Shown here piece after piece: positions 46,468 to 55,461 of a DNA stretch of 64,000 nucleotides. Positions within the stretch are counted from its first letter, which is position 1. Every line of letters starts with the position of its first letter. The stretch spans positions 434,001 to 498,000 of the forward strand of contig NZ_CP040272.1 of the NCBI RefSeq assembly GCF_013393905.1, read 5' to 3'. This DNA comes from Nostoc sp. C052. Lineage in GTDB: Bacteria > Cyanobacteriota > Cyanobacteriia > Cyanobacteriales > Nostocaceae. Made by a program: the position numbers and the translations under genes. The notes under the pieces are model-generated. The model was not told where the DNA came from, did no database searches, and saw only the letters and a program-made list of their open reading frames with translations.

Positions 46468-46573
46468 ATTATCATCATTTAACTTGATTTTATTTTTTGG
46501 GAATTTTCAGAAGCAAAAGTTTAAAGTGTTTGTATAGTAATAGTAAGGGATTCAGGTTTTCTTATTGCCATTC
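46468..46573 (-). repeat. Long inverted repeat, right arm
   Basis: Inverse of 44167-44266 (66 of 70 bases identical in the inner block, with an indel in the outer block). The two arms are 2.2 kb apart and point towards each other. Confidence 0.88.
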
Positions 46574-46746
46574 CTTGTAGTTTGATGTGGTCGGCAGTCC
46601 CCTTCTTCATAAATTTAGGGTCTTGAAACCCTTTTTGCAGTTGAATTCCAGTATCTTTCCCCCGCCTCCCTGCCCCCTGCCTCTTGGTCAGAATACCCTT
46701 TGTAGGTAGAGTATTATGAATTCTGATTGCAGGACTCCCCCAAGCA

Positions 46747-47133
46747 ATGCTGACTGAAATTTTGCCTTTCCGCTTTGAGTTAGACACGATCGCGATCGCC
46801 GGAGCGAGTTTATGGTCATTGGCGCTATATTTAGGTTTTTCCACAACCAGGGAATGGGTAATTAAGCAACTCAACCGCTGGTTTAACTTTGCCGAGCGAT
46901 CGCTTTATACCAGCCAGTCAGAATTTGAAAAGACTCGTCAAGCTAGAGAATCCCAAAACGCTTTCTACGCCTCACTGTTTAGCATTGTGCCTTTTTTGGT
47001 AGTCGGCACTTTATGTAACTGGGGTCTGGAAATTAGTTTAGGTGAAAGTTGGGGAATTAGTACAGGTATATTAGCCTGTATGGGTGCCGGCATTTATGAA
47101 CTTGGGCGCAGAGATGGAGAATCTTCGGATTAA
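46747..47133 (+). CDS. Small membrane protein of unknown function
   Basis: This 128-aa protein has two or three hydrophobic helices (IAIAGASLWSLALYLGF near 15-32, FSIVPFLVVGTLCNWGL near 78-95, and a glycine-rich ISTGILACMGAGIYELG near 103-120). A charged middle part contains Arg and Glu residues. I do not recognise the family; it looks like a conserved cyanobacterial hypothetical protein. It ends 45 bp before the convergent LpxB-related gene. A small plus-strand promoter region of about 170 bp lies between it and the right inverted-repeat arm. Confidence 0.65.
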   Translation: MLTEILPFRFELDTIAIAGASLWSLALYLGFSTTREWVIKQLNRWFNFAERSLYTSQSEFEKTRQARESQNAFYASLFSIVPFLVVGTLCNWGLEISLGESWGISTGILACMGAGIYELGRRDGESSD

Positions 47134-47178
47134 GAGAGATGAGGGAGATTAGGGCGAATGTTGCTCCCTCATTTCACC

Positions 47179-48468
47179 CTACTTCCCAATTTCCTCGCTA
47201 ACAATCTGTGCTATCTTCTGGGCAGCACCGCTTTCACCACGAATATTACGGAGTTTAGCGCGGATTTCAGCCAATTTTTCGGGATGGGCTAATAAATCTA
47301 CCGTCATTTGTGCAACTTCTTGCGGTTGAAGTTTTCCCACAAGTTCGGGCACTATCTCTTCCTGTGCCCAGATATTTGGCCATGCTAATAAACCTTTGCG
47401 TTTCACGAATCTCAGAAATAGCCAATTAATGACCTTAGCAAAAGGCGTACCTACCCCTGGCAGATTTGCTAACAACCCTGGTAAACCATCCCAAGAACGC
47501 ATAGCGTCAAGTTGCTGCGTTGGCAGCAAAACAATCATTGGCACTCCTAAAGCACCGAGTTCGGCAGTGTTTGCCCCCACTGTAGTTATGCAGATACAGC
47601 ACTGAGATAATAAGTGATATGCAGGGTTTTCTTGCCACAGTTCCACAGTTAAACCCGTTGTTGTTTTTAGTAATGCTTTGCCTTCAGCCTCCTCTGGAAC
47701 AATTAAGGAAGCACCGCCAAAGCCAAAAAATTTAGCAATAGAGTTCTTTTGGGGATCGGCAAAACTAGCTAAAGTTTGTAAATCCAAAGTTGGGGCTACA
47801 GGAATCACAAACTTGGTTTGGGGTCTTTGAGCGTAGATGTATTCGGCAACACCTAAAAATAATGGCACTCCTTGAGCTAATTTTGCTGCTTTTGAGCCAG
47901 GCAGTATACCAATTAATTCAGTTTTGAGTGATGGAATAATCGGCAGAGAAGAATTTGAATCTAGGCTTTCCCCTGCTTCACCTGCTGCTTCTAGCATCAA
48001 ATCACCGACAACGGTGAATTTGTCAGCATATTTCTGGGGGACACGGGCAGCAACTTGGGGTTTCATCACGCCAAAGTGGTTAATCCATTTATACCAACGG
48101 GCTTCCCATTCAGCGTAAACTACTGTGCGATATCCGAGCTTTTTGCCTATGACTACGGGGAAAACTTGATCGCCGCCGAGAAAAACGACGACACCGCGAT
48201 CGCACCAGTCCCAATTATCAAATGTTTTGCCCCAAAGCAAAAATTGCCAAAAATGCTCTGCTCCCTGAACTCTATCTACTTCTGGGTAAGAAAGAGCGAT
48301 CGCTCTTTCTTTACCAGTCGCATTTGGGCAAGGTGATAATACTACAGAAATCCTGACGATAGAACGGTCATCGCCTAGTTCTTGCCGTAACGCCTTGACT
48401 ACTGGACGTACCCAGGTTGTTACCTCACCTGGGCCGTTTGATAGGATGAGAATATCTACTTGAGTCAT
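47179..48468 (-). CDS. Lipid-A-disaccharide synthase-related glycosyltransferase-like protein
   Basis: This 429-aa protein opens with DILILSNGPGEVTTWVRPVV and has the GT-B-like layout of the cyanobacterial LpxB-related family: WFLGGDQ-type strand ends (VVFLGGDQVFPVVIGKKLGY), GILPGSKAAKL at the start of the second half, and a nucleotide-sugar region (TTVGANTAELGALGVPMIVL). The length suits that group. True LpxB joins UDP-2,3-diacylglucosamine with lipid X; the cyanobacterial paralogue is widespread but its substrate is not established. It is a single gene, convergent with the small membrane protein gene and separated from it by 45 bp. Confidence 0.85.
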   Translation of the reverse strand: MTQVDILILSNGPGEVTTWVRPVVKALRQELGDDRSIVRISVVLSPCPNATGKERAIALSYPEVDRVQGAEHFWQFLLWGKTFDNWDWCDRGVVVFLGGDQVFPVVIGKKLGYRTVVYAEWEARWYKWINHFGVMKPQVAARVPQKYADKFTVVGDLMLEAAGEAGESLDSNSSLPIIPSLKTELIGILPGSKAAKLAQGVPLFLGVAEYIYAQRPQTKFVIPVAPTLDLQTLASFADPQKNSIAKFFGFGGASLIVPEEAEGKALLKTTTGLTVELWQENPAYHLLSQCCICITTVGANTAELGALGVPMIVLLPTQQLDAMRSWDGLPGLLANLPGVGTPFAKVINWLFLRFVKRKGLLAWPNIWAQEEIVPELVGKLQPQEVAQMTVDLLAHPEKLAEIRAKLRNIRGESGAAQKIAQIVSEEIGK

Positions 48469-48777
48469 TATTTAATGGTCAGGAGTTAGGGGCCATTAGT
48501 TAAGAAAAAAATATTACTAAATTTGTTTCTGTATTATGGGTATATACTGTAACTTCTTAATAAGATTTTATAACCTTTTTCACATTTAATTTGCGTAGAG
48601 TCGGCAGTTGGGATGCAGTAGAGTAAATTACTCAACAAACAATGGCTCAACTCTCCGTTACAGGCGCAACAGGAGTCACGGCGCCATCATGGCACAATTG
48701 CGATCGTTGCAGTGCGTTCCAAGTGTAATTCTAGCGATCGGACTCTGGTCTGTTATTAAACTGATATAATCTGATCT
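48469..48777. other. Divergent intergenic region
   Basis: About 310 bp between two divergently transcribed genes, so it should contain both promoters. No motif beyond HIP1-like sites was recognised. Confidence 0.4.
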
Positions 48778-49584
48778 ATGTTTGATAATGTCTGCAAGTT
48801 TCTCGCAGAGTCATTTTCTAGCGACTTTGCAACTTGGCTACTCGGTGAACCAATAACTCTTACCCAACTTAGTCCATCTGAATTATCTCTTGAACCCATC
48901 CGCGCCGATGCACTAATTTTGTTGCAGTCCGATGAAATTGTCCTCCATCTCGAATTTCAAACGACACCTAAAGCCGATATTCCCTTTCGGATGAGTGATT
49001 ATCGTTTGCGGGGGTATAGAAAATTTCCCCATAAGCGAATGCGTCAGGTAGTTATTTACCTAAAACCAAGCGATTCTGAGCTAGTTTATCAAACAGAATT
49101 TGTTCTAGAAAATAGCCTCCATAGATTTGAAGTAATTCGACTTTGGGAACAGCCAACCGAAGTATTTTTAAATTCTCCGGGTTTGCTACCATTTGCAGCT
49201 TTAAGCCAAACCAACGATCAAACGCGAACTTTAGAAGAAGTTGCCCAAGTTATTGAAGCACTAAACGACACCCGAATCCGCAGTAATGTTGCTGCATCAA
49301 CAGCAGTGTTAGCTGGGTTAGTATTAAATAAAGAGTTGATTAAAAGAATTTTGCGGAGTGATATTATGCGCGAATCTGTGATCTATCAAGATATTCTGCA
49401 AGAAGGGCTTGCACAAGGTTTAGAACAGGGTATTGAACAGGGCATTGAACAAAAAGCTCAAGATATTGCCATCAAAATGATTAATAAAGGTATCAATCTG
49501 GAAATAATTGTTGATGTTACAGGTTTAACTGTTGAGCAGGTTCAAAAATTACAGGCGAAAACAGAAGATACTCAAACTGAGTGA
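48778..49584 (+). CDS. Rpn/PD-(D/E)XK nuclease family protein
   Basis: This 268-aa protein of the Rpn/transposase-31-like group is abundant in cyanobacteria. The nuclease core is near the N-terminus: RADALILL supplies the Asp and IVLHLEFQTTP the E-x-Q pair. RMSDYRLRGYRKFP and VVIYLKPS follow. The C-terminus has a tandem Gln/Glu heptad (GLEQGIEQGIEQKAQDIAIK) typical of these proteins, then a small helical domain. Members cleave DNA and can promote recombination; many are mobile or decaying. The sequence right after the stop codon repeats an internal piece of the gene. Confidence 0.8.
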   Translation: MFDNVCKFLAESFSSDFATWLLGEPITLTQLSPSELSLEPIRADALILLQSDEIVLHLEFQTTPKADIPFRMSDYRLRGYRKFPHKRMRQVVIYLKPSDSELVYQTEFVLENSLHRFEVIRLWEQPTEVFLNSPGLLPFAALSQTNDQTRTLEEVAQVIEALNDTRIRSNVAASTAVLAGLVLNKELIKRILRSDIMRESVIYQDILQEGLAQGLEQGIEQGIEQKAQDIAIKMINKGINLEIIVDVTGLTVEQVQKLQAKTEDTQTE

Positions 49585-49612
49585 TATTATGAGCGAATCT
49601 GTGATTTATCAA
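49579..49612 (+). repeat. 34-bp duplication of internal nuclease-gene sequence
   Basis: Positions 49579-49612 repeat 49356-49389 with two mismatches, and the adjoining bases to 49620 match 49085-49098. The duplicate covers the stop codon of the nuclease gene, so the present 3' end may be a junction left by rearrangement with a paralogue. Confidence 0.7.
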
Positions 49613-49650
49613 ACAGAATTCAGGAGTCAGAATTCAGAATAAATTCTGTA

Positions 49651-49732
49651 TGACTGGCGGATAGCGCAGCGTAAAGCCTTCGGCATGGCTTCGCTTAGAG
49701 CGAGTATTCGAGCGTCGCGTCTGAATAACCAA
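49651..49732. repeat. Nostoc-type intergenic repeat with hairpin
   Basis: GC-richer than its surroundings, with arms GCGTAAAGCC and GGCATGGCTTCGC around TTCG. The motif style (CTTCGGCATGGCTTCGC) is the kind found scattered in Nostoc genomes. It is non-coding and sits just upstream of the gene at 49746. Confidence 0.5.
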
Positions 49733-49745
49733 CCAGGTTTTTATA

Positions 49746-50348
49746 ATGTTTTATAGTGACTTTTCGCTGTCAAAAGTCAAACGCGACTTTAACTTAACTA
49801 CGGTTGAAAATGGACGTTTTTTACCCGAAACCCAGTCCATAGAACCTAGTTTTTACCTCAAAGAAGCACTAAGCGAAGGACTACCACTAGCAACAGCAAC
49901 AGGCTCAGAAAAAGCTCGCTCAGAGTTAATTATTAGTCCAATCCTTGTAGAAGTTAGGAAAATTCTGGAACGTAAAGTCAGCTTTTTTTCGGGTGAAGAT
50001 TTTACCGTCGCATCAGAATTAGGCTTAAGTGGAGTATGTGATTTTTTAATTAGCCGCTCACCCGAACAAATATTTATTGAAGCTCCTGTCATTGTGATTA
50101 TTGAAGCGAAAAAAGTTGATTTAAAACCTGGTTTAGGGCAATGTGCAGCAGAAATGATTGCCGCCCAAAAGTTTAATGAAATCAATAATATACCGATTAA
50201 GACAATTTATGATAGCGTCAGTAGCGGTACGGCTTGGCGATTTTTGAAATTAGAAGGGCAAATACTGAGTATTGATTTGAATGATTATACAGTTCCGCCA
50301 GTGGAAATACTATTGGGAATGTTGGTTTGGATGGTGCGGGAAGGTTAG
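49746..50348 (+). CDS. Predicted restriction-endonuclease-like (PD-(D/E)XK) protein
   Basis: This 200-aa soluble protein has a nuclease-fold signature: LGLSGVCDFLISRSP supplies the Asp, and VIVIIEAKKVDLKPG the E-x-K pair on the next strand. GQCAAEMIAAQKFNE follows as a typical Gln-containing helix. The first 50 residues are a less conserved start with the segment FYLKEALSEG. Cyanobacterial genomes encode many such stand-alone proteins of unknown role. No methyltransferase or other restriction partner is next to it. Confidence 0.7.
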   Translation: MFYSDFSLSKVKRDFNLTTVENGRFLPETQSIEPSFYLKEALSEGLPLATATGSEKARSELIISPILVEVRKILERKVSFFSGEDFTVASELGLSGVCDFLISRSPEQIFIEAPVIVIIEAKKVDLKPGLGQCAAEMIAAQKFNEINNIPIKTIYDSVSSGTAWRFLKLEGQILSIDLNDYTVPPVEILLGMLVWMVREG

Positions 50349-50759
50349 GTATTTTGATCTTTGTGTCTTAGTGTCTGTGCTTAAAACAGGAGCGCGAAAG
50401 AAATCCTATTTAGCATAAATCATAACTATGCAATTAAGCCTGTCTATACTGACTAAAAAATATATAGGCAGTTTTGTTTTGCAAATATAATAAAATAACC
50501 ATATAGTTATTTAACCATAAATAAAGTATGTAACAAAAAATTTACATATTTTGAGTAAACACTTCTATATAAAGTCAACAATTACAAAGAAATATTTCGT
50601 TTTTTATATCGATTTGTGTCATATAGGCGATAAAATGCCTACTGGGCAAGCATTTTCTGATAAAAAACAGATATTGCCTAAAAGATCACAAGTTACCTGT
50701 GGCTGATGATGCCGCTAGGAACTTCCAGAAAGAACACGCATCAAAGGAGCCGAAGAAGC
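50349..50759. other. Promoter/leader region of chlH
   Basis: About 410 bp of AT-rich DNA with no gene. It ends in a ribosome-binding site, AAAGGAG (50743-50749), ten bases before the chlH start. The long leader leaves room for regulation, but no riboswitch-like core was recognised. Confidence 0.5.
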
Positions 50760-53700
50760 ATGTTCACACACGTCAAGTCCACCATTAGACACATTGCGCC
50801 TGATAACTTACGCGGACGTAGTTTAATCAAGGTGGTCTATGTCGTGCTTGAGTCCCAGTACCAGAGTGCTTTGTCGCAAGCAGTTCGCACGATTAACGCG
50901 AACAATCCCAACTTGGCGATTGAAATCAGTGGGTACTTGATTGAGGAACTCCGCGACCCAGAGAATTACGAGGAGTTTAAACGAGAAATTGAGAGTGCGA
51001 ATATCTTCATCGCTTCCCTCATTTTCATCGAAGACTTAGCACAGAAAGTAGTAGCAGCAGTAGAACCGCACCGCGATCGCCTAGACGTTTCCGTTGTCTT
51101 TCCCTCCATGCCAGAGGTAATGCGCCTGAGTAAAATGGGCAGCTTTTCTCTGGCACAGTTGGGTCAGTCAAAAAGTGCGATCGCCCAATTCATGCGGAAA
51201 CGCAAAGAAAAATCCGGTGCGGGATTCCAAGATGGGATGCTGAAGCTTTTGCGAACCCTACCGCAAGTGCTGAAGTTCCTCCCGATGGACAAGGCACAGG
51301 ATGCCCGAAATTTCATGCTCAGTTTTCAGTATTGGCTAGGTGGTTCTCCAGAAAATCTGGAAAACTTCTTGCTGATGCTAGCTGATAAATATGTATTTAA
51401 AGGTTTAGAGAAACAAAATTTTGCACCTTCTACTTATGAACAGCCGGTGGTTTATCCCGATTTAGGGATTTGGCATCCTTTGGCTCCCAGTATGTTTGAA
51501 GATGTCAGAGAATACCTCAATTGGTATACAGCTCGTAAGGATATTTCTAGCGATCTAAAAGATCCCCTAGCTCCTTGTGTCGGGTTAGTATTGCAACGCA
51601 CTCACCTAGTTACAGGGGATGATGCCCATTATGTGGCAATGGTGCAGGAGTTGGAAGCACTAGGCGCACGGGTACTACCTGTGTTTGCTGGTGGTTTGGA
51701 TTTCTCCAAGCCTGTGGATGCCTACTTCTATGAACCAACTACCAACACTCAGTTGGTAGATGCAGTGATATCACTGACTGGTTTTGCTTTAGTTGGTGGC
51801 CCAGCTAGACAAGACCATCCCAAGGCAATTGAGTCACTCAAACGCTTAAACCGTCCTTATATGGTGGCGTTACCCTTAGTATTCCAAACCACAGAAGAGT
51901 GGATGGATAGCGATTTAGGGTTACATCCAATTCAAGTAGCTTTGCAAATTGCAATTCCGGAATTGGATGGAGCAATTGAGCCGATTATATTATCGGGTAG
52001 AGATGGGACTACAGGAAAAGCGATCGCACTGCGCGATCGGGTTGAAGCTGTAGCCGAACGCGCCTTAAAATGGGCTAACCTCCGCCGCAAACCGAAGCTT
52101 GATAAAAAAGTCGCTATCACAGTTTTCAGTTTCCCGCCAGATAAAGGCAACGTCGGAACCGCCGCTTACTTGGATGTATTCGGTTCCATCTACGAGGTGA
52201 TGAAAGCCCTTAAAAATAACGGCTACGACTTACCAGAATTGCCAGAATCAGCCGAAGCGTTGATGCAAGAAGTCATCCATGATGCCCAAGCGCAGTACAA
52301 CAGCCCAGAACTCAACGTTGCTTACAAAATGTCGGTTCCTGAGTATGAAGCACTGACACCCTACTCTCAACGTTTAGAGGAAAACTGGGGCCCACCTCCC
52401 GGACATCTCAACAGCGATGGGCAAAATCTGCTGATTTATGGTAAGCAATTCGGTAACGTCTTCATCGGTGTGCAACCCACATTTGGTTATGAAGGCGATC
52501 CGATGCGGCTGTTATTCTCCCGTTCAGCTAGTCCTCACCACGGTTTTGCTGCTTACTACACTTACCTAGAGCAAGTTTGGAAAGCTGATGCTGTACTGCA
52601 CTTTGGTACTCACGGTTCCTTGGAATTCATGCCGGGTAAACAGATGGGGATGTCTGGTGATTGTTATCCAGATAACTTGATTGGCTCAATTCCCAACCTG
52701 TATTACTACGCAGCGAATAATCCAAGTGAGGCGACAATTGCCAAACGTCGGAGTTATGCCGAAACAATTTCTTACTTGACACCCCCGGCAGAAAATGCTG
52801 GTTTGTATAAAGGTTTGAAGGAACTCAGCGAATTAATTGCTTCCTACCAAACCTTAAAAGATAGTGGACGCGGTGTTTCCATTGTTAACAGCATCATGGA
52901 TAAATGCCGGATCGTGAATCTGGATAAGGATATTAACCTGCCAGAAACCGATGCCAGAGACATGAGTACCGACGATCGCGATAATATTGTTGGTAACGTC
53001 TACCGCAAGTTGATGGAAATCGAGTCGCGGTTGTTGCCTTGTGGTTTGCACGTCATTGGTAAACCGCCAAGTGCAGAAGAAGCGATCGCAACTCTCGTCA
53101 ACATTGCTAGTCTAGATCGTCAAGAAGAAGGACTTCAAGGCTTGCCGGGAATTATCGCTAATAGCATTGGGCGTAACATTGATGATATTTACCAAAATAA
53201 TGACAGAGGCATTTTACAAGATGTCCAGTTATTGCAAGATATCACTTTGGCAACCCGTGCAGCAGTTACCGCCCTTGTCCAAGAGCAAATCGACGCGGAA
53301 GGACGAGTTTCTCTGGTTTCCCGGTTGAATTTCTTCAACATGGGCAAAAAGGAACCTTGGGTAGAAGCATTGCATAAAGCAGGTTATCCCAAAGTTGACA
53401 CCGCCGCCCTAAAACCCCTACTTGAGTATTTGGAATTCTGCCTGCAACAAGTTTGTGCCGACAACGAACTCGGAGCATTGCTCAGAGGCTTGGAAGGTGA
53501 ATACATCCTACCCGGCCCTGGTGGCGATCCCATCCGCAACCCGGATGTATTGCCCACGGGTAAGAATATCCATGCTTTAGATCCGCAATCCATCCCAACA
53601 ACAGCAGCAGTTCAATCAGCCAAAATTGTCGTAGACAGGCTTTTGGTACGTAACAAGGCAGAAAATGATGGAAAATGGCCAGAAACCATCGCCTGTGTCC

Positions 53701-54746
53701 TCTGGGGAACCGATAACATCAAAACTTACGGCGAATCCCTAGCACAAATTATGTGGATGGTGGGCGTGCGTCCAGTTCCCGATGCCTTGGGACGGGTGAA
53801 CAAGTTGGAATTGATATCTTTAGAAGAGTTGGGACGACCCAGAATTGATGTAGTAATCAACTGTTCTGGTGTATTCCGCGACTTGTTCATCAACCAAATG
53901 AACCTGCTAGACCAAGGCGTGAAGATGGCAGCTGAAGCAGATGAACCCTTAGAAATGAACTTTGTTCGTAAACACGCTTTGCAACAAGCCGAAGACATGG
54001 GAATTAATCTGCGTCAAGCAGCAACGCGCGTTTTCTCCAACGCTTCTGGTTCCTACTCGTCAAATATCAACTTGGCGGTAGAAAACAGCACTTGGGATAG
54101 CGAAGCCGAGTTGCAGGAAATGTATCTCAACCGGAAATCCTTTTCCTTCAATTCCGATAACCCCGGAATCATGGATGAATCGCGGCAGATTTTTGAAAGT
54201 ACATTGAAAACTGCTGATGCAACTTTCCAAAATTTGGATTCTTCCGAGATTAGCTTAACGGACGTTTCTCATTACTTCGATTCAGATCCTACTAAGCTGG
54301 TGGCAAGTCTGCGCGGTGATGGTAAAAAACCAGCATCTTATATTGCAGATACAACCACAGCTAACGCCCAAGTGCGGACATTATCAGAAACCGTGCGTTT
54401 GGATGCGCGTACCAAATTGTTAAATCCCAAATGGTACGAGGGGATGCTGTCTCACGGTTACGAAGGTGTGCGCGAACTCTCCAAGCGGTTGGTGAATACA
54501 ACAGGTTGGAGTGCAACAGCCGGCGCAGTGGATAACTGGATTTATGAGGATACTAACGAAACCTTCATCAAAGATGAAGAAATGCAGAAACGTTTGCTGA
54601 ACCTCAACCCTCATTCTTTCCGCAAGATTGTATCAACTTTGTTGGAAGTGAATGGACGCGGTTATTGGGAGACTAGCGACGAGAATTTAGATCGTCTGCG
54701 CGAGTTGTACCAAGAAGTTGAAGACCGGATTGAAGGGATAGACTAG
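50760..54746 (+). CDS. chlH: Magnesium chelatase subunit H
   Basis: This is the porphyrin-binding subunit of Mg-chelatase, which with ChlI and ChlD inserts magnesium into protoporphyrin IX at the entry to chlorophyll synthesis. The protein is 1328 aa from MFTHVKSTIRHI, the size usual for cyanobacterial ChlH. Conserved stretches include VVYVVLESQYQSALS, ISGYLIEELRDPENY, LHFGTHGSLEFMPGKQMG and the C-terminal NPKWYEGMLSHGYEGVRE. An upstream in-frame ATG at 50706 exists, but the start at 50760 matches family N-termini and has AAAGGAG ten bases ahead. No other chelatase gene is near. A strong terminator follows 22 bp after the stop. Confidence 0.97.
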   Translation: MFTHVKSTIRHIAPDNLRGRSLIKVVYVVLESQYQSALSQAVRTINANNPNLAIEISGYLIEELRDPENYEEFKREIESANIFIASLIFIEDLAQKVVAAVEPHRDRLDVSVVFPSMPEVMRLSKMGSFSLAQLGQSKSAIAQFMRKRKEKSGAGFQDGMLKLLRTLPQVLKFLPMDKAQDARNFMLSFQYWLGGSPENLENFLLMLADKYVFKGLEKQNFAPSTYEQPVVYPDLGIWHPLAPSMFEDVREYLNWYTARKDISSDLKDPLAPCVGLVLQRTHLVTGDDAHYVAMVQELEALGARVLPVFAGGLDFSKPVDAYFYEPTTNTQLVDAVISLTGFALVGGPARQDHPKAIESLKRLNRPYMVALPLVFQTTEEWMDSDLGLHPIQVALQIAIPELDGAIEPIILSGRDGTTGKAIALRDRVEAVAERALKWANLRRKPKLDKKVAITVFSFPPDKGNVGTAAYLDVFGSIYEVMKALKNNGYDLPELPESAEALMQEVIHDAQAQYNSPELNVAYKMSVPEYEALTPYSQRLEENWGPPPGHLNSDGQNLLIYGKQFGNVFIGVQPTFGYEGDPMRLLFSRSASPHHGFAAYYTYLEQVWKADAVLHFGTHGSLEFMPGKQMGMSGDCYPDNLIGSIPNLYYYAANNPSEATIAKRRSYAETISYLTPPAENAGLYKGLKELSELIASYQTLKDSGRGVSIVNSIMDKCRIVNLDKDINLPETDARDMSTDDRDNIVGNVYRKLMEIESRLLPCGLHVIGKPPSAEEAIATLVNIASLDRQEEGLQGLPGIIANSIGRNIDDIYQNNDRGILQDVQLLQDITLATRAAVTALVQEQIDAEGRVSLVSRLNFFNMGKKEPWVEALHKAGYPKVDTAALKPLLEYLEFCLQQVCADNELGALLRGLEGEYILPGPGGDPIRNPDVLPTGKNIHALDPQSIPTTAAVQSAKIVVDRLLVRNKAENDGKWPETIACVLWGTDNIKTYGESLAQIMWMVGVRPVPDALGRVNKLELISLEELGRPRIDVVINCSGVFRDLFINQMNLLDQGVKMAAEADEPLEMNFVRKHALQQAEDMGINLRQAATRVFSNASGSYSSNINLAVENSTWDSEAELQEMYLNRKSFSFNSDNPGIMDESRQIFESTLKTADATFQNLDSSEISLTDVSHYFDSDPTKLVASLRGDGKKPASYIADTTTANAQVRTLSETVRLDARTKLLNPKWYEGMLSHGYEGVRELSKRLVNTTGWSATAGAVDNWIYEDTNETFIKDEEMQKRLLNLNPHSFRKIVSTLLEVNGRGYWETSDENLDRLRELYQEVEDRIEGID

Positions 54747-54767
54747 GTTTATACATAACCAATAAGG

Positions 54768-54798
54768 CAGAAGGCACGGTGATACCGTGCCTTCTGCA
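54768..54798 (+). terminator. Intrinsic terminator of chlH
   Basis: A perfect 14-bp stem, GCAGAAGGCACGGT and ACCGTGCCTTCTGC around a GAT loop, is followed by ATTTATTTGGC and a T-run (TTTTT). It begins 22 bp after the stop codon. Confidence 0.93.
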
Positions 54799-55003
54799 TT
54801 TATTTGGCTTTTTACCGGATATAGAAAGCTAGTTTAGCGGCAACTATTCCCAGACTATTTATCTAGTCTTTAGAATACTGCCTATTATGAAAAAAGATAT
54901 ATAGGAATCTAGTAAACAATAAATTTTCAAGTTAATTTGTGGAGATATGGCGCATTTATGTTTCTTGCAATAGATTAAGAAAAATAGATTTAGAGTTATA
55001 TAT

Positions 55004-55461
55004 ATGCGAAATCAGTCTAAGCTCAAGAGAAGATTTTGGAAATCACTACGAATAAAGGCAACGAAAAGAATACTTGAATTTTCAGATAAGCTTGAAAATC
55101 CCAAGCTGAAATTATTGGAATCTTTGAAAAGCCACGCAGAGTATAAGTTACGCCCTCACGATTATGAATTGATAGCTTGTCCAAGTGAGTTAGAAATTGA
55201 GTTAGATGAAGTTGGCTTCTCTGACTTATTTTTTTCGGAGGATTTTTCCAAGCTTCAACAAGGTTTAAATAAATTACTATCCAACTACCCTTCATTTTCC
55301 GTCGGTCAGAAAGAAAACCTTAATCAATGGTTTAGCGATATATATAACTCTGGGACTGGAAATGCTTCATCCATTAATGTCGGCGCACTTTCATTTAAAA
55401 ATAGACAAAATGAGAAATCACTAAGGTTGATAAAAAGTGCCAATATTCATCTCCATTATAT
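55004..55461 (+). pseudogene. 5' part of a gene split by the IS1634-family element
   Basis: The first 152 codons of an unknown protein begin MRNQSKLKRRFW. A basic N-terminus is followed by charged helical sequence and the stretch GFSDLFFSEDFSKLQQGLNK. The frame continues into the IS and stops there at 55525, but everything after 55461 belongs to the element (its end reads PHSAPGTVTKE in this frame). The other half starts at 57556 in the same frame. I do not recognise the family. Confidence 0.85.

Noticed and set aside
46521..46874. Minus-strand 117-codon frame
   Set aside because: It runs through the right inverted-repeat arm and antisense to the small membrane protein, with no conserved motif.
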